DNA of 64,000 nucleotides, from positions 2,523,501 to 2,587,500 of the forward strand of contig NZ_CP061703.1 of NCBI RefSeq assembly GCF_014764305.1, written 5' to 3'. This document shows positions 36,355 to 45,645 of this stretch, piece by piece. Position 1 is the stretch's first letter. Every line of letters begins with the position of its first letter. Both the position numbers and the translations under genes were made by a program. This DNA comes from Mesoflavibacter profundi. GTDB lineage: Bacteria; Bacteroidota; Bacteroidia; Flavobacteriales; Flavobacteriaceae. Under the pieces are notes generated by a model. That model was not told where the DNA came from. It saw only the letters and a program-made list of their open reading frames with translations, and ran no database searches.

Positions 36355-36717
36355 ATGAAAAGAATTTTTATTCTATTACTATTAGCAACGTTTACATTAA
36401 CAAGTTGCGCCTCGCATTATGGATTGCCAAAAAATTTCAATCAAAATTCTACAGAAGTTGTTTTAACCCATAATAACTTTAAAGTAGTGAAAATTGTAAA
36501 AGGCGAAGCCGAAGCAACTTACATATTTGGTATAGGTGGATTAGCCAAAAATGGTTTAATTGCCGAAGCTAAAGCAGAAATGCTAAAATCTGCAAACATG
36601 GAAGGCACTTCCAGAACCATTGTAAATGAAGTTGTAGAAGTAAAAACATCTGGGTTTTTATTTGTTAACAAATACAAGGTGATTGTATCTGCTCAAATAA
36701 TAGAGTTTATGAACTAA
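36355..36717 (+). CDS. DUF6567-like small lipoprotein
   Basis: 120 residues with lipobox LTSC (C18). The sequence after it (STEVVLTHNNFKVV, then ATYIFGIGGLAKNGLIAEAKAEM) matches a small lipoprotein family I know as DUF6567, found in Bacteroidota and of unknown role. It follows the LuxR-like regulator by 124 bases and ends before a terminator at 36823. Confidence 0.78.
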   Translation: MKRIFILLLLATFTLTSCASHYGLPKNFNQNSTEVVLTHNNFKVVKIVKGEAEATYIFGIGGLAKNGLIAEAKAEMLKSANMEGTSRTIVNEVVEVKTSGFLFVNKYKVIVSAQIIEFMN

Positions 36718-36822
36718 TCTAGTATTGATTCTATAAATAAGAGACAATAAAATGTTTTGATTTTAAAAATTGAGCTTAGGGAATAAATCAAGCTATCAAT
36801 ACATAATTTGAGCTTAATTTTT

Positions 36823-36853
36823 AAGTCTTACAGGAAACTGTAAGGCTTTTTTT
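36823..36853 (+). terminator. Terminator after DUF6567-like lipoprotein gene
   Basis: AAGTCTTACAG pairs with CTGTAAGGCTT around a GAAA tetraloop (one G-U pair), followed by seven or more Ts. It lies 105 bases after the stop. Confidence 0.85.
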
Positions 36854-36922
36854 ATTTAGATTTTTAATAGAAAATAAGACTTAAGTCTAACAGCTCAAAG
36901 GTATCCTATTTAAATATTAATT

Positions 36923-37654
36923 TTATGCATTTAATTCTGGATAAACAAAAGGCGTAATAATAGAAGCTACATTACTATCTATTTGTGGTTTAAATAAAGA
37001 TTTACTTACTGGATAAGCTTCAAAAATATCAGTGTTATTTGTTGTGTTAACAATAGTTTCAATTTCCGATTGTGTTAATTGGTCTTGTAACCAAAGCTGT
37101 TCTTGATTTGCATTTAAAATAACTGGTTGTCTTTGTTTTAAATTATGAATTTCAGCAAAATAAGGTTGCGCAGGTTTAGTGATAATACTAAACGTTATAA
37201 AATTATCTATAACAGTATAAATTCCAGCAAGTCCAAAAATAGCATTGTTTTTTTGATGTATGTAAAACGGATATTTAGTGTTTTTAAAATCATGAGACTC
37301 AAAAAAACCAGAAACCGGAATAATACAGCGTTGACTATAAATACTGGTTTTATAGATAAAATGGTCGAACAGTTTTTCAGCTTTAGCATTTAATCCGCCA
37401 CCAAATTTTATAGCATTTTTATAATAAGCTTTTATTTGATTTGATGCCGTGTTATTGGGAACAATGCCCCAAACAGCTGGCGCTAAAGTTTTAGGAAACT
37501 GTTGAGGTATTACAAGCATATTTGGATGACTAAATCCATTAATATGGTAATTGGGTTTATTAAAAATAGAGACAAGATTAGTGTTGCTAATTGTAGCACT
37601 AAACCGTTCTTCAATTTTAATTACTTTATCTTTAACACTAGTATGTGTACACAT
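36923..37654 (-). CDS. SRAP-domain (YedK/HMCES) abasic-site protection protein
   Basis: 243 residues beginning MC, the family's hallmark, since Cys2 becomes the N-terminal residue that crosslinks to abasic sites in single-stranded DNA. Other conserved parts are LAPAVWGIVPNN, CIIPVSGFFESHD (Glu in GFFE) and the late His in EIHNLKQRQPVIL. It converges with the DUF6567-like gene across a terminator and diverges from the alcohol dehydrogenase gene. It is cytosolic. Confidence 0.93.
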   Translation of the reverse strand: MCTHTSVKDKVIKIEERFSATISNTNLVSIFNKPNYHINGFSHPNMLVIPQQFPKTLAPAVWGIVPNNTASNQIKAYYKNAIKFGGGLNAKAEKLFDHFIYKTSIYSQRCIIPVSGFFESHDFKNTKYPFYIHQKNNAIFGLAGIYTVIDNFITFSIITKPAQPYFAEIHNLKQRQPVILNANQEQLWLQDQLTQSEIETIVNTTNNTDIFEAYPVSKSLFKPQIDSNVASIITPFVYPELNA

Positions 37655-37767
37655 GATTAATATAGATTACTATAAATATACTTTCACTTTTTAATCTTAA
37701 CAACTTATTAGTATAAATTAGGTTTAATTAGTTGTAATTTTAAGCTTTAAAACATTAAAAATAGACT

Positions 37768-38772
37768 ATGAAAGTAAAAGCATATGCTGCTGAAAAAGCA
37801 GGATCAGAATTAACATCTTTTGAATATGAGTTACCAAAATTAGATAAAGAACATGTAGATATTAAAGTACATTACTGTGGCTTATGTCATAGTGATTTAA
37901 GTATGATTAATAACGATTGGGGAAATAGTCAATATCCTTTAGTTCCTGGTCATGAAATTGTAGGTGAAGTTACCGCAGTAGGAAGTGAAGTAAAAGGTCT
38001 TAATGTAGGTGATAAAGTAGGAATGGGTTGGTTTAGCGAGTCTTGTATGCATTGTAACCAATGTATGGATGGAAAACAACATTTGTGTAACGATTCTCAA
38101 GCAACTATTGTAGGAAGACATGGTGGATTTGCAGATCATGTTCGTGGTCATTGGTCTTGGGTTACAAAATTACCAGATGGTATAGATATGGCTAAAGCAG
38201 GACCATTATTTTGTGGCGGAATAACTGTTTTTAATCCCATAGTATTATCTGGCGTGCAACCAACAGATAAAGTTGGTGTAATTGGTATTGGAGGATTAGG
38301 GCATATGGCTTTAAAATTTTTAAAATTTTGGGGCTGCGAAGTCACTGCATTTACCTCAAATAAAGCCAAAACTGATGCTTTAAAAGCAATGGGCGCACAT
38401 CAAGTTATAGACTCTACTAATCCAGAAGAATTAAAGTCTATAGCTGGTAGTTTAGATTTTATTTTAAATACGACAAATGTAAAATTAGATTGGAATTCTT
38501 TTATAGCAACACTAGCGCCTCAAGGTAAGCTTCATACTGTTGGTGCAGTTTTAGATCCAATGGAAATTCCAGCGTTTTCTTTAATTTCTGGTGAAAAATC
38601 TGTTGGCGGTAGTCCGTTAGGTAGCGTTGCACTTACAAGAAAAATGTTAGATTTTTGTGTTAGACACGAAATTTACCCAACTGTTGAAGAGTTTGAAATG
38701 AAAGATGTAAACAAAGCAATATCACATTTACACGAAGGTAAAGCTAGATTTAGAGTTGTTTTAAAAGCTTAA
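37768..38772 (+). CDS. Zinc-dependent NAD(P) alcohol/aldehyde dehydrogenase (YahK-like)
   Basis: 334 residues of the medium-chain family. The catalytic zinc ligands lie in YCGLCHSDL and PGHEIVGEV; the structural zinc Cys residues lie in CMHCNQCMDGKQHLC. The cofactor loop is GIGGLGHMALKFL. It is closest to YahK/cinnamyl alcohol dehydrogenase-type aldehyde reductases. It could supply or detoxify aldehydes handled by the dehydrogenase at 20184, though the genes are 16 kb apart. A terminator follows. Confidence 0.93.
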   Translation: MKVKAYAAEKAGSELTSFEYELPKLDKEHVDIKVHYCGLCHSDLSMINNDWGNSQYPLVPGHEIVGEVTAVGSEVKGLNVGDKVGMGWFSESCMHCNQCMDGKQHLCNDSQATIVGRHGGFADHVRGHWSWVTKLPDGIDMAKAGPLFCGGITVFNPIVLSGVQPTDKVGVIGIGGLGHMALKFLKFWGCEVTAFTSNKAKTDALKAMGAHQVIDSTNPEELKSIAGSLDFILNTTNVKLDWNSFIATLAPQGKLHTVGAVLDPMEIPAFSLISGEKSVGGSPLGSVALTRKMLDFCVRHEIYPTVEEFEMKDVNKAISHLHEGKARFRVVLKA

Positions 38773-38796
38773 TTTATATATCTAATACTAAAGCAT

Positions 38797-38831
38797 AAAA
38801 GGCAGATCTGTTTATCAGACTGTCTTTTTTT
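38797..38831 (+). terminator. Terminator after alcohol dehydrogenase
   Basis: A stem of AAAAGGCAG-TCTG with CAGA-TGTCTTTT (one internal mismatch), loop TTTAT, then a T tract. Confidence 0.8.
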
Positions 38832-38907
38832 GTTTTTAAATATTTCAACTAATAATTGAATAAATTTATTAGCTTTAGCAATATAACTTATAATGTTAAT
38901 CGCTTTT

Positions 38908-41097
38908 ATGTCTAAAAAAAACTTAACCAAAACACATGTTATATTACTATTTTGTGTGTTTTTTAGTTTAGTGTCTGTATCTCAAAACAAAATTGTAGAT
39001 AGTTTAAAAAATGTATTAAAAACACATCAAAAAAAAGATACAGTTATAGTTAATACACTTAATTATTTAGCGTTTTACCATTATAGAAACGATCCGCCAA
39101 AAGCTGTAGAATATATAAACGAATCTCTAAAACTCGCTAACCAATTAAAGGTTACAAAATTTACAGCGCATACACATTATATCAAAGCAGTTGTTTACAC
39201 AGAACAAGCCAACTTTAAAGTCGCTACAGATAATTATGAAAAAGCCATTCAGCTTTATACTTCTATTAATGATTTAAATGGGCTAAAAAAATGTAATAAC
39301 GCTTTAGGAGTTTTATATGCGTATAAAGGTGATTTAGATCAAGCCTTATTTCATTATAAAGCATCTTTAAAAATAGCAGAACAGTTAGGTGATAACACCA
39401 GTATTGACGGTAGTTTATATAACATTGGAAATATTTATTCTGATATAGGCGAAAATAAAAAAGCATTAGAGTATTTTAATAAAGCGTTAGAACTTAACAC
39501 AAAAACAAAAGACTCTTTAGGCTTACTAAATTGCTACAATTCCATTGCAAATGTTTATTATCAACAAAGTAATTTTCCTTTAGCTATAAAGTTTCATAAT
39601 AAATCCTTAGAAATTGCAGAACTTACAAAAGATTCAATTGGCATTTTTCAATCCTATATAAACTTAGGAAACGTATATAGACAACAATTTTTAGACGATA
39701 AAGCATTAAATTATTATAATAAAGCACTTGCTATTGACAAAGCACAGTATAATGTTAGAAATATAACTGCTTTAAAAAATAACATAGCTGGAATTTATTC
39801 TGATAAAAAACAATACGATAAAGCGATTCAAACTTTTGAAGAATCTATTGCGCTAAGTAAAGAGATTGATAATGATGTTAATTTAGCAACAGCACTTAAT
39901 GGACTTGGATTTGTTTACCTAGAAAGTAAAAACCGCACAAAAGCATTACAAGTGTTTAAAGAAGCTTATAATATTAATTATACTAATAATTATTCTTTAG
40001 ATTTATTAGATTCTTACCATGGTTTATCGCAGACTTATCTTGAATTAAAAGACTACGATTTAGCTTTAGTTAACACAAAAAAGTTATTAGAATTATCTAA
40101 AGAAAACAATGCTTTAAAACATAAAAAAATAGCTTATTTAATCTTTTCAGATATATATTCAGAAAAGGGTAATTACCAAAAAGCATTAGATAATTATCAA
40201 CTATTTAAAGTGTATAGCGATAGTCTTTTTAATAAAGAGAATATAGAAAAAATCACTCAAATAGAGTATGAATACAAATACAAAAGTGCTTTAGATTCTG
40301 CTAGTTTAAGAGAATCTAAACTTATAAAAACCGTACAAACCACAACCAAAGATTTACAAAAATCACAACAAAACTATCTGTTAGCCATTATTGGTGTGTT
40401 ATTAGTGTCATTAATTTTAGGAGCTATAATTTTTTATCAAAAGTTAAAAGATGAAAAATCAAAAACACAACACGCAGTGATGCAACAAAAGCTGTTAAGA
40501 TCACAAATGACGCCACATTTTATATTTAATTCGTTATCTGTATTACAAGGAATGATATTAAATAAAGAAGAAAAAAAGTCTGTAAAATACCTGTCTAAAT
40601 TTTCGCGCTTATTACGATTGACTTTAGAAAACTCAAGAGATAAATTAGTTGTACTGGAACAAGAACTAGAGGCAGTAAACGATTATTTAACCCTTAATAA
40701 TTTAGAAAATAATCAATTTACATTCAGTTTACAAGTCGATACTTCATTAGATACGTCAAGGTATAAAATTCCGCCAATGTTAATTCAACCTTTTGTAGAA
40801 AATGCGATAGAACATGCCTTTAAACAGCAAAAAACCGACAAGACCATAGATATAAATATTTCAATTAAAAATAATAAGTTACAATGCACGATTGCAGATA
40901 ATGGTATAGGTATTAATGCTACTTTAGGCCAACACAATGCTAATAAAAATTCTTTAGCAACAACAATTACATCACAACGTTTAAAGGTAATATCCAAGGA
41001 TATGAAAATGGATGGATATGTCTTAATAGAAGATAGACAAAAATACAACCAAAAAGGGACATTAGTGACATTAGTAATACCTTACGAAAAAATATAA
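38908..41097 (+). CDS. TPR-containing LytS-type sensor histidine kinase
   Basis: About 729 residues. I prefer the ATG at 38908 since it starts a clean signal peptide; an ATG at 38893 adds five residues. Eight or so TPR repeats (about residues 60-410; SLYNIGNIYSDIGENKKALEYF is one) lie in the periplasm. A membrane helix follows (near 490-510), then the His_kinase domain with MTPHFIFNSL (His at codon 40516-40518) and an ATPase domain with IADNGIGIN. It pairs with the LytTR regulator starting 2 bases after its stop. Confidence 0.93.
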   Translation: MSKKNLTKTHVILLFCVFFSLVSVSQNKIVDSLKNVLKTHQKKDTVIVNTLNYLAFYHYRNDPPKAVEYINESLKLANQLKVTKFTAHTHYIKAVVYTEQANFKVATDNYEKAIQLYTSINDLNGLKKCNNALGVLYAYKGDLDQALFHYKASLKIAEQLGDNTSIDGSLYNIGNIYSDIGENKKALEYFNKALELNTKTKDSLGLLNCYNSIANVYYQQSNFPLAIKFHNKSLEIAELTKDSIGIFQSYINLGNVYRQQFLDDKALNYYNKALAIDKAQYNVRNITALKNNIAGIYSDKKQYDKAIQTFEESIALSKEIDNDVNLATALNGLGFVYLESKNRTKALQVFKEAYNINYTNNYSLDLLDSYHGLSQTYLELKDYDLALVNTKKLLELSKENNALKHKKIAYLIFSDIYSEKGNYQKALDNYQLFKVYSDSLFNKENIEKITQIEYEYKYKSALDSASLRESKLIKTVQTTTKDLQKSQQNYLLAIIGVLLVSLILGAIIFYQKLKDEKSKTQHAVMQQKLLRSQMTPHFIFNSLSVLQGMILNKEEKKSVKYLSKFSRLLRLTLENSRDKLVVLEQELEAVNDYLTLNNLENNQFTFSLQVDTSLDTSRYKIPPMLIQPFVENAIEHAFKQQKTDKTIDINISIKNNKLQCTIADNGIGINATLGQHNANKNSLATTITSQRLKVISKDMKMDGYVLIEDRQKYNQKGTLVTLVIPYEKI

Positions 41098-41099
41098 AG

Positions 41100-41834
41100 A
41101 TGAAAGCCATAATTGTAGAAGATAAAGCCTACATACGCAAAGGATTATTAAATCTTTTGCAACTTATAGATACTAAAGTAGACGTTGTTGGTGAATGCGA
41201 ATCTGTAAAAGAAGCAGTAATTGTAACAAGAGCATGCAAACCAGATTTAATATTTCTAGATATAAATTTATCAGATGGAAGTGCTTTTGATTTTTTAGAT
41301 CAAACCAACCATTTAAATTTTAAAATCATATTTATCACTGCTTACGAAGAATTTGCACTTAAAGCCTTAAAAATTGGCGCTGTAGATTACATATTAAAAC
41401 CAGTAGATATAGACGATCTGGAAACAGCAATTAGAAAAGTAGAGTGTTTACCATTGCAAACACAACAAGCACAAGTACAAAAGGTAAAAGACGTTTTACA
41501 GCAACCAGAAACTAAATTAATTTTGTCTTTACATGATAGTTATCAAGTAATTGATTTAAACGAATTATTGTATTGCGAATCCGATAAAGGATACACAACC
41601 TTTTATTGCAATGATGGTAAAAAATACATGGCTTCTAAAACCTTAAAAGAATTCGAAAACCAGTTATTTAAATCAAATTTTGTACGACCGCATCAATCCT
41701 TTATGGTTAACCTAAAGTTTATTGATAAATATGATAAATCTGGAGTAATTCATCTAATTAATAACAAGCAAATACCAGTGTCTTCTAGAAAAAAAGACGA
41801 TTTTTTAAAGCAATTCTTAAGCTTTAATTTATAA
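41100..41834 (+). CDS. LytTR-family response regulator (second pair)
   Basis: 244 residues. The receiver domain has E7/D8, phospho-acceptor D54 in FLDINLSD and the Lys in ILKPVD. The C-terminal LytTR domain contains VRPHQSFMVNLKFIDKYDK. It resembles the regulator at 1110 but differs enough to be a separate system. It is coupled to the TPR-LytS kinase and lies ahead of a perfect palindrome (41869-41886) and two lipoprotein genes it may control. Confidence 0.93.
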   Translation: MKAIIVEDKAYIRKGLLNLLQLIDTKVDVVGECESVKEAVIVTRACKPDLIFLDINLSDGSAFDFLDQTNHLNFKIIFITAYEEFALKALKIGAVDYILKPVDIDDLETAIRKVECLPLQTQQAQVQKVKDVLQQPETKLILSLHDSYQVIDLNELLYCESDKGYTTFYCNDGKKYMASKTLKEFENQLFKSNFVRPHQSFMVNLKFIDKYDKSGVIHLINNKQIPVSSRKKDDFLKQFLSFNL

Positions 41835-41868
41835 TAAACTTCATTTAATTAATGCCATCTATTTTCGC

Positions 41869-41886
41869 TTATTAGATATCTAATAA
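41869..41886. promoter_or_regulatory. 18-bp perfect palindrome, possible operator
   Basis: TTATTAGATATCTAATAA is perfectly self-complementary and lies between the LytTR regulator and the lipoprotein gene at 41981, about 95 bases before that start codon. It lacks a loop and a T tail, so it is not a terminator. A dimeric repressor or activator site is a reasonable guess; nothing identifies its protein. Confidence 0.45.
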
Positions 41887-41980
41887 CGAATATTAATTTA
41901 AACCTAACGTATATAGATTGGTTGTTTTATAATCTGCTTTAAACAAGTAGTTTAGCTAGTGTAATTTAAACTATACTATC

Positions 41981-42547
41981 ATGAAACTACTTAAACATTT
42001 ATCCCTAATTACATTAGTATTAATAGGCTTTTCGTGTAGCAATTCTACAAGTAAACAAGCAGCCAATAAAGAAGGCTTTATTGCAATAGAAGAAGCGCTT
42101 AAAGAAAAATTTGGCGCAAATGCTTATTACACAGATATAAGCATAACTTATAATGTAGCTATAGGAAATATTATAGGTGTTACTGTAACAGAAGATCCAG
42201 AATCTTTAAAAATGGGACAATTTAATTTAACCCAAGATAACTGGACGCAAAATCAAGATATTACCGTAGAAGTACCTTCAGGAACAAAAGCAGCAGATTA
42301 TATGTTTCAATTAGGAGATAAAATTAGTCTGTCCGAATTGGGACATCTTGTAGAAACTTCTTCTAAAAAACTTAAAGACGAAAAAAATATAGAAAATGCA
42401 GTGTTAAGCATTGCAAGTATACAATTTCCCAATACTGGAGATTTTTCTAAAGCGTCTTATTTAATTAACCTTCAACCAGAACAAGGCGGAACAACTTTTA
42501 GTTTTCAATATGCTTTAAATGGAACATTATTAAACCAAGATTATTAA
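41981..42547 (+). CDS. Lipoprotein of unknown function
   Basis: 188 residues with lipobox GFSC (C19). The mature part is a single domain, probably alpha/beta, with no motif I recognise; segments such as GNIIGVTVTEDPESL and GTTFSFQYALNG suggest a small beta-rich periplasmic domain. It lies 18 bases before the cadherin/DNRLRE lipoprotein gene and is probably cotranscribed with it. Confidence 0.8.
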   Translation: MKLLKHLSLITLVLIGFSCSNSTSKQAANKEGFIAIEEALKEKFGANAYYTDISITYNVAIGNIIGVTVTEDPESLKMGQFNLTQDNWTQNQDITVEVPSGTKAADYMFQLGDKISLSELGHLVETSSKKLKDEKNIENAVLSIASIQFPNTGDFSKASYLINLQPEQGGTTFSFQYALNGTLLNQDY

Positions 42548-42565
42548 TCAATAAACAAACAAATT

Positions 42566-43507
42566 ATGAAAAACGTATTCAAATTTACCAAGACACTAGT
42601 TTTAGCCACTTTATTATTCTCTTTTAGTTGTAGTAGTGACGACGATGGCGAAACTGTAGTAATCAATCTTCAAAATTTAGAAGTAAGCATTGACGAGAAC
42701 CCAAATAATGGCGATCTTGTAGGAACAGTTCAAAGTAATAGTAATTCATTATTAAATTTCAGCATTACTTCGCAAACACCAGCAGGAGCTTTAGCAATTA
42801 ATGCAAATACGGGCGAGTTAACTGTTGCAGATGCTTCATTATTTGATTATGAGGCAAATACTATGATAACTGCAATAGTTGCAGCATCTGGCGCTCAAAA
42901 CACAGCAAATGTTACAATCAATATTAATGATTTAGCAGATGTGTTAGTAGATTACACAGTAACTATTCAGCCAGATGCAACCGAAGGTAAGGATGCATTT
43001 TTAGGATCGGCTGCTCCAGATAATAATTATGGAACACATCCGGATTTTATGTCTAATAGATTTTCAGGTGGAAGTGTTAGAAGCTTAATACGTTTTGACT
43101 TTTCTAACATACCAACAGATGCAATAGTTAATAGTGTAGAAGTATCGTTTTATGGTTATCAATCACCAAGTAATGGAAATAATTTTATAGGAAAAGGAGA
43201 AAGTTACTTACAAAAAGTAGATAGTGCTTGGGATGAAGCAACTGTTACTTGGAACAACCAGCCAACAAGTTCTGATATTGATCAAGTGTATTTAGCAAAT
43301 GCGCAAAGTACCATTCAAGATTATTTAGATTTAGACATCACCGCTACTGCTTCAGGAATGATAAATGATCCTTCAACAAACCATGGTTACATCCTTAAAT
43401 TAGTAGATGAAACTTCAACTAATAACAAATTAATTTTTGGTTCTAGTGATAATACAGATGCTAGTTTGCATCCAAAAGTCGTAGTTCAATATTCAGTTTA
43501 CGAATAA
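42566..43507 (+). CDS. Surface lipoprotein with cadherin-like and DNRLRE domains
   Basis: 313 residues with lipobox SFSC (C22), then SSDDDGE, the acidic pattern linked to surface export. A cadherin-type repeat follows (about 35-130, with AINANTGELTVADASLFDYEA). The C-terminal domain (about 135-313; RSLIRFDFSNIPTDAIVNS, and AWDEATVTWNNQPTS) matches the DNRLRE/CBM96 family, some of which bind alginate-like glycans. The likely role is adhesion or polysaccharide binding at the surface. Confidence 0.87.
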   Translation: MKNVFKFTKTLVLATLLFSFSCSSDDDGETVVINLQNLEVSIDENPNNGDLVGTVQSNSNSLLNFSITSQTPAGALAINANTGELTVADASLFDYEANTMITAIVAASGAQNTANVTININDLADVLVDYTVTIQPDATEGKDAFLGSAAPDNNYGTHPDFMSNRFSGGSVRSLIRFDFSNIPTDAIVNSVEVSFYGYQSPSNGNNFIGKGESYLQKVDSAWDEATVTWNNQPTSSDIDQVYLANAQSTIQDYLDLDITATASGMINDPSTNHGYILKLVDETSTNNKLIFGSSDNTDASLHPKVVVQYSVYE

Positions 43508-43539
43508 ACTTAAGTGCAAAACTTCAATATTTTAAATAT

Positions 43540-43573
43540 AACAACCATTTATTTAATAGTATAAGTGGTTGTT
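43540..43573 (+). terminator. Weak hairpin after the DNRLRE lipoprotein gene
   Basis: AACAACCATTTA pairs with TAAGTGGTTGTT (one G-U) across a 10-base loop, but only a short T run follows. It may be a weak terminator or an mRNA-end hairpin. Confidence 0.45.
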
Positions 43574-43592
43574 TAACTAAAACTTTAAACCG

Positions 43593-43976
43593 ATGGAAAA
43601 CTTAATCACAATTAACAATCAACACAACTCATTAGACAGCTTACATCAATTTTTAAATAAAAATTCTTCTTTTGAGTGTACAAAAACTTACGATACTTGG
43701 GAACAAAGATTAGATGCAAATGGTCAAATGGCACAATGTCTTGTCTTAAAAAAGAGCAATATGCATGCAGTAAAACTCTTTTTTCTAAATGAAAACACTG
43801 TAAAAGTCAATCATATTATTCCTAATAAAATAATGCAAGCTTACTTTGGTAAAAGCCAAAAACGTTATCAAAATATCTTAGAAGTTATAACAGGAAAAAT
43901 TAAAGATATAGCGCTTTCTGGTTCACAACAAAAGGCTTTTGAAGAATTAGAAAAAGAAATAAAAAAAGCATCCTAA
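43593..43976 (+). CDS. Small cytosolic protein of unknown function
   Basis: 127 residues without signal peptide or membrane helix. The middle has a mixed alpha/beta pattern, and the C-terminal 45 residues are helical and Lys/Glu-rich (GSQQKAFEELEKEIKKAS). I recognise no family. It opens a run of six plus-strand genes of unassigned function, 35 bases before the next one. Confidence 0.72.
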   Translation: MENLITINNQHNSLDSLHQFLNKNSSFECTKTYDTWEQRLDANGQMAQCLVLKKSNMHAVKLFFLNENTVKVNHIIPNKIMQAYFGKSQKRYQNILEVITGKIKDIALSGSQQKAFEELEKEIKKAS

Positions 43977-44011
43977 AAAGATAGTATCTTTAGTTTATTA
44001 AAACTAGATGT

Positions 44012-44671
44012 ATGACACATTATTTAAGGATTTTTTTAATTGTAGTTTTAGTAGCAAGTTGTAGACCTACAAAGCTTCAACATAAAAATGCTTTACAATT
44101 TATTCCAGAAAATTATGTGTTGTACCAAAAGTTAAATGCAGACTTAAACTATGATGGTATTCTGGATTGTATTTTAATTATAAAAAACACAAATCCAGAA
44201 TATATCGTAGTTAACAGCTTTGATAAAACCGTAGATCGAAACCGTAGAGGAATACTTATTTTGTTTAAAAACAAAAAAGGGTATCAATTAATAGACAAGA
44301 ATATCAATTGCTTTTATTCTGAAAACGAAGAAGGTTATGGTTATTACGCACCACAATTAACTTTAGAAGTTGATAAAGGCGATATCATTTTCAATTTTGA
44401 ACATGGTAAATATGGTAATTGGAATTATAGATTTAGACGTTTTAATACATCCTATCAATTAATTCGGTACGAAAATACAAGTAGTAACGGACCTAAAATT
44501 AATAGCGAAGTAACTGTAGATTTTTTAGCTAAGCAAAAGAAGATTAAAACGAATATAAATGAAGATGACGAAGGTAATAATCCAATATTTAAAGAAACAA
44601 TTACCAATTTTAATATAGACCAATTAGTACAATTGTCTACAATCAAAACTTTTGAAAATCTACAATTTTAA
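44012..44671 (+). CDS. Lipoprotein with one calcium-loop-like segment
   Basis: 219 residues with a lipobox VASC (C17). Soon after comes LNADLNYDGILDCILII, a short D-x-N-x-D-G pattern like those in VCBS/FG-GAP proteins. The rest is probably beta-rich. I could not assign it. It lies between a cytosolic protein gene and an SH3-like protein gene and is probably cotranscribed with them. Confidence 0.72.
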   Translation: MTHYLRIFLIVVLVASCRPTKLQHKNALQFIPENYVLYQKLNADLNYDGILDCILIIKNTNPEYIVVNSFDKTVDRNRRGILILFKNKKGYQLIDKNINCFYSENEEGYGYYAPQLTLEVDKGDIIFNFEHGKYGNWNYRFRRFNTSYQLIRYENTSSNGPKINSEVTVDFLAKQKKIKTNINEDDEGNNPIFKETITNFNIDQLVQLSTIKTFENLQF

Positions 44672-44704
44672 TTGAAAATAGATTAAAATCTAAATGAAAT
44701 CACA

Positions 44705-45625
44705 ATGCAAAAGGTGTTTTTATTCTGTTTCATGTGTTTAAATACGCTAATAGCTCAAAGTCAAAATCAGCATTTTGTAAACGCTACAAATGGCTTGATT
44801 ATAAGAGCGCAACCTAAAACTAATGCTAAAAGAATAGGTAAATTACCTTACGGAAGTCTTGTTAAGGTCATTAAAAACACCAATATAAATCTACAAATTC
44901 TAGATCAAGGTCAATACATTACAGGCGAATGGGTTAAAATAAAATTTCAAAATTTTCCTTATTCAATTTTAGAAAATAATTATGAATTTATTGATAACGG
45001 CTATGTATTTAGTGGTTATTTAGAACAACTTGAAAAAGCAAAAATTAAAACAACAATTATAGATAGTTTAGAATTTTTTAGCTGGTATAAACCCTTAGAA
45101 ACTAAAAAGATAAAAATAGAATCTCAACAAGAGGCAGAACAACTTCTAGCTACAAAAGTGACTTGGAAAAATGTTGAATTTTATGGAAGACAGATAGATA
45201 AAATTAAGCTTAACAATGACCAAATATTAACAATCAATCAAGATAGTTTTGATTGTAGTTTTACCGCTTATTATCCAACCGAAAATATATTGCTTTTTGA
45301 AGGTGGACATAGTATTGATTTTTCAATTAATTTAAATACAGGAGAACTAACAGAAACTACAGGAAATCCAGACTATATCATAGATTCAGCTAATAAAACC
45401 TATAGGTTTACTGGTTGGTTTGGCGGACAAGAATGCAGTAGTTATTTCATTCTAAAAAAAGAAAATAATGCTTACAAGTATTTAGCAAGTTTTGATGATG
45501 AAATTTGCGAAATCATTAAATTTTATTGGATAAACGATACAACGTTTTTGTATTCTGTAAACGACTATTCAGATTCTAATAAGTTAAAAGAAACGTATAT
45601 GAAAGGTCAAATTTCATCGCTTTAA
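44705..45625 (+). CDS. Exported protein with bacterial SH3-like domain
   Basis: 306 residues with a signal peptide (1-19). An SH3b-type domain follows (about 22-105; NGLIIRAQPKTNAKRIGKL and GSLVKVIKN). The rest (about 120-306) is a beta-rich region containing TYRFTGWFGGQECSSYFIL and no catalytic motif. Bacterial SH3 domains often bind cell wall or protein partners. It belongs to the unassigned gene run at 43.6-48.5 kb. Confidence 0.8.
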   Translation: MQKVFLFCFMCLNTLIAQSQNQHFVNATNGLIIRAQPKTNAKRIGKLPYGSLVKVIKNTNINLQILDQGQYITGEWVKIKFQNFPYSILENNYEFIDNGYVFSGYLEQLEKAKIKTTIIDSLEFFSWYKPLETKKIKIESQQEAEQLLATKVTWKNVEFYGRQIDKIKLNNDQILTINQDSFDCSFTAYYPTENILLFEGGHSIDFSINLNTGELTETTGNPDYIIDSANKTYRFTGWFGGQECSSYFILKKENNAYKYLASFDDEICEIIKFYWINDTTFLYSVNDYSDSNKLKETYMKGQISSL

Positions 45626-45645
45626 TATTTTAAAAATCACGCTTA

